NCBI GenBank assembly: GCA_041749475.1
Contig: JBGTBD010000016.1
Span: forward strand, 1 to 40,350
From: JBGTBD01 sp041749475
GTDB taxonomy: Bacteria; Pseudomonadota; Alphaproteobacteria; Rickettsiales; UBA998
Reading direction: 5' to 3'
DNA: 40,350 nucleotides
Made by a program: the position numbers and the translations under genes. Positions 40,344 through 40,350 of the stretch are shown here, piece after piece. The notes under the pieces are model-generated. The model was not told the DNA's origin. It saw nothing but the letters and a program-made list of their open reading frames with translations, and ran no database searches. The stretch's first letter is position 1. Every line of letters begins with the position of its first letter.

Positions 40344-40350
40344 CGGCTGC

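Noticed and set aside
1..40350. CRISPR array, prophage or transposase
   Set aside because: I found no regular spaced repeats and no integrase, transposase or phage structural gene.

Overview
The window looks like chromosomal DNA of a free-living, Gram-negative alphaproteobacterium of moderately high GC. The pointers are rpmG-yajC-secD followed by an Mth938-domain gene, a DUF815 ATPase, an Fe-type superoxide dismutase, a two-domain GreB, and long stretches with Cys-poor, Ala-rich proteins. I cannot name the genus from the sequence alone. Most genes are housekeeping or envelope genes; three tRNA genes (Ser-GGA, Arg-CCG, Leu-UAA) mark the places where less ordinary DNA sits.

Region 1-4.0 kb (minus strand) is the start of a Pel-type exopolysaccharide locus: a UDP-sugar 4-epimerase, a secreted GH114-like hydrolase, and a very long secreted protein with the PelA deacetylase motifs that runs off the left edge. 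The last two are separate, overlapping genes, although in Pseudomonas PelA they are domains of one protein. Region 4-6.8 kb holds a large unrecognised protein and sodB. Region 6.8-10 kb (minus) is rpmG-yajC-secD-Mth938 plus a single-domain response regulator; secF is absent from its usual place. Region 10.1-14.4 kb is a sugar-nucleotide block (galU, a Pro-rich secreted protein, UDP-glucose dehydrogenase) facing a flippase-like membrane protein. Next come a photolyase and a DUF815 ATPase.

Region 16.9-20.2 kb holds tRNA-Ser with a duplicated T-arm fragment, a GNAT acetyltransferase of different base composition, a palindromic repeat, a small secreted protein, cspA, greB and a marR regulator. 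Region 20.5-25.3 kb (minus) is a tight run: chemoreceptor, arsenate reductase, DUF486 protein, Kef-type antiporter. It is followed by a secreted redoxin, an ABC ATPase without a permease and a GH37 trehalase-like protein. Region 29.5-33.8 kb has tRNA-Arg with a perfect inverted repeat overlapping its 3' end, then clpP, trigger factor with a histidine-rich tail, and znuB/znuC (ZnuC also with a His-rich tail).

Region 34.7-36.7 kb is the best candidate for an undescribed system: immediately 3' of tRNA-Leu sits an AT-rich two-gene island coding for a DGQHR-domain (DndB-like) protein and a single-pass membrane protein whose genes overlap. Beside it is a soluble chemoreceptor-like protein with reversed domain order (signalling hairpin first, Cache-like sensor last). 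The window ends with a sulfotransferase-like protein, glyoxalase II and a small unknown protein cut by, or starting at, the right edge.
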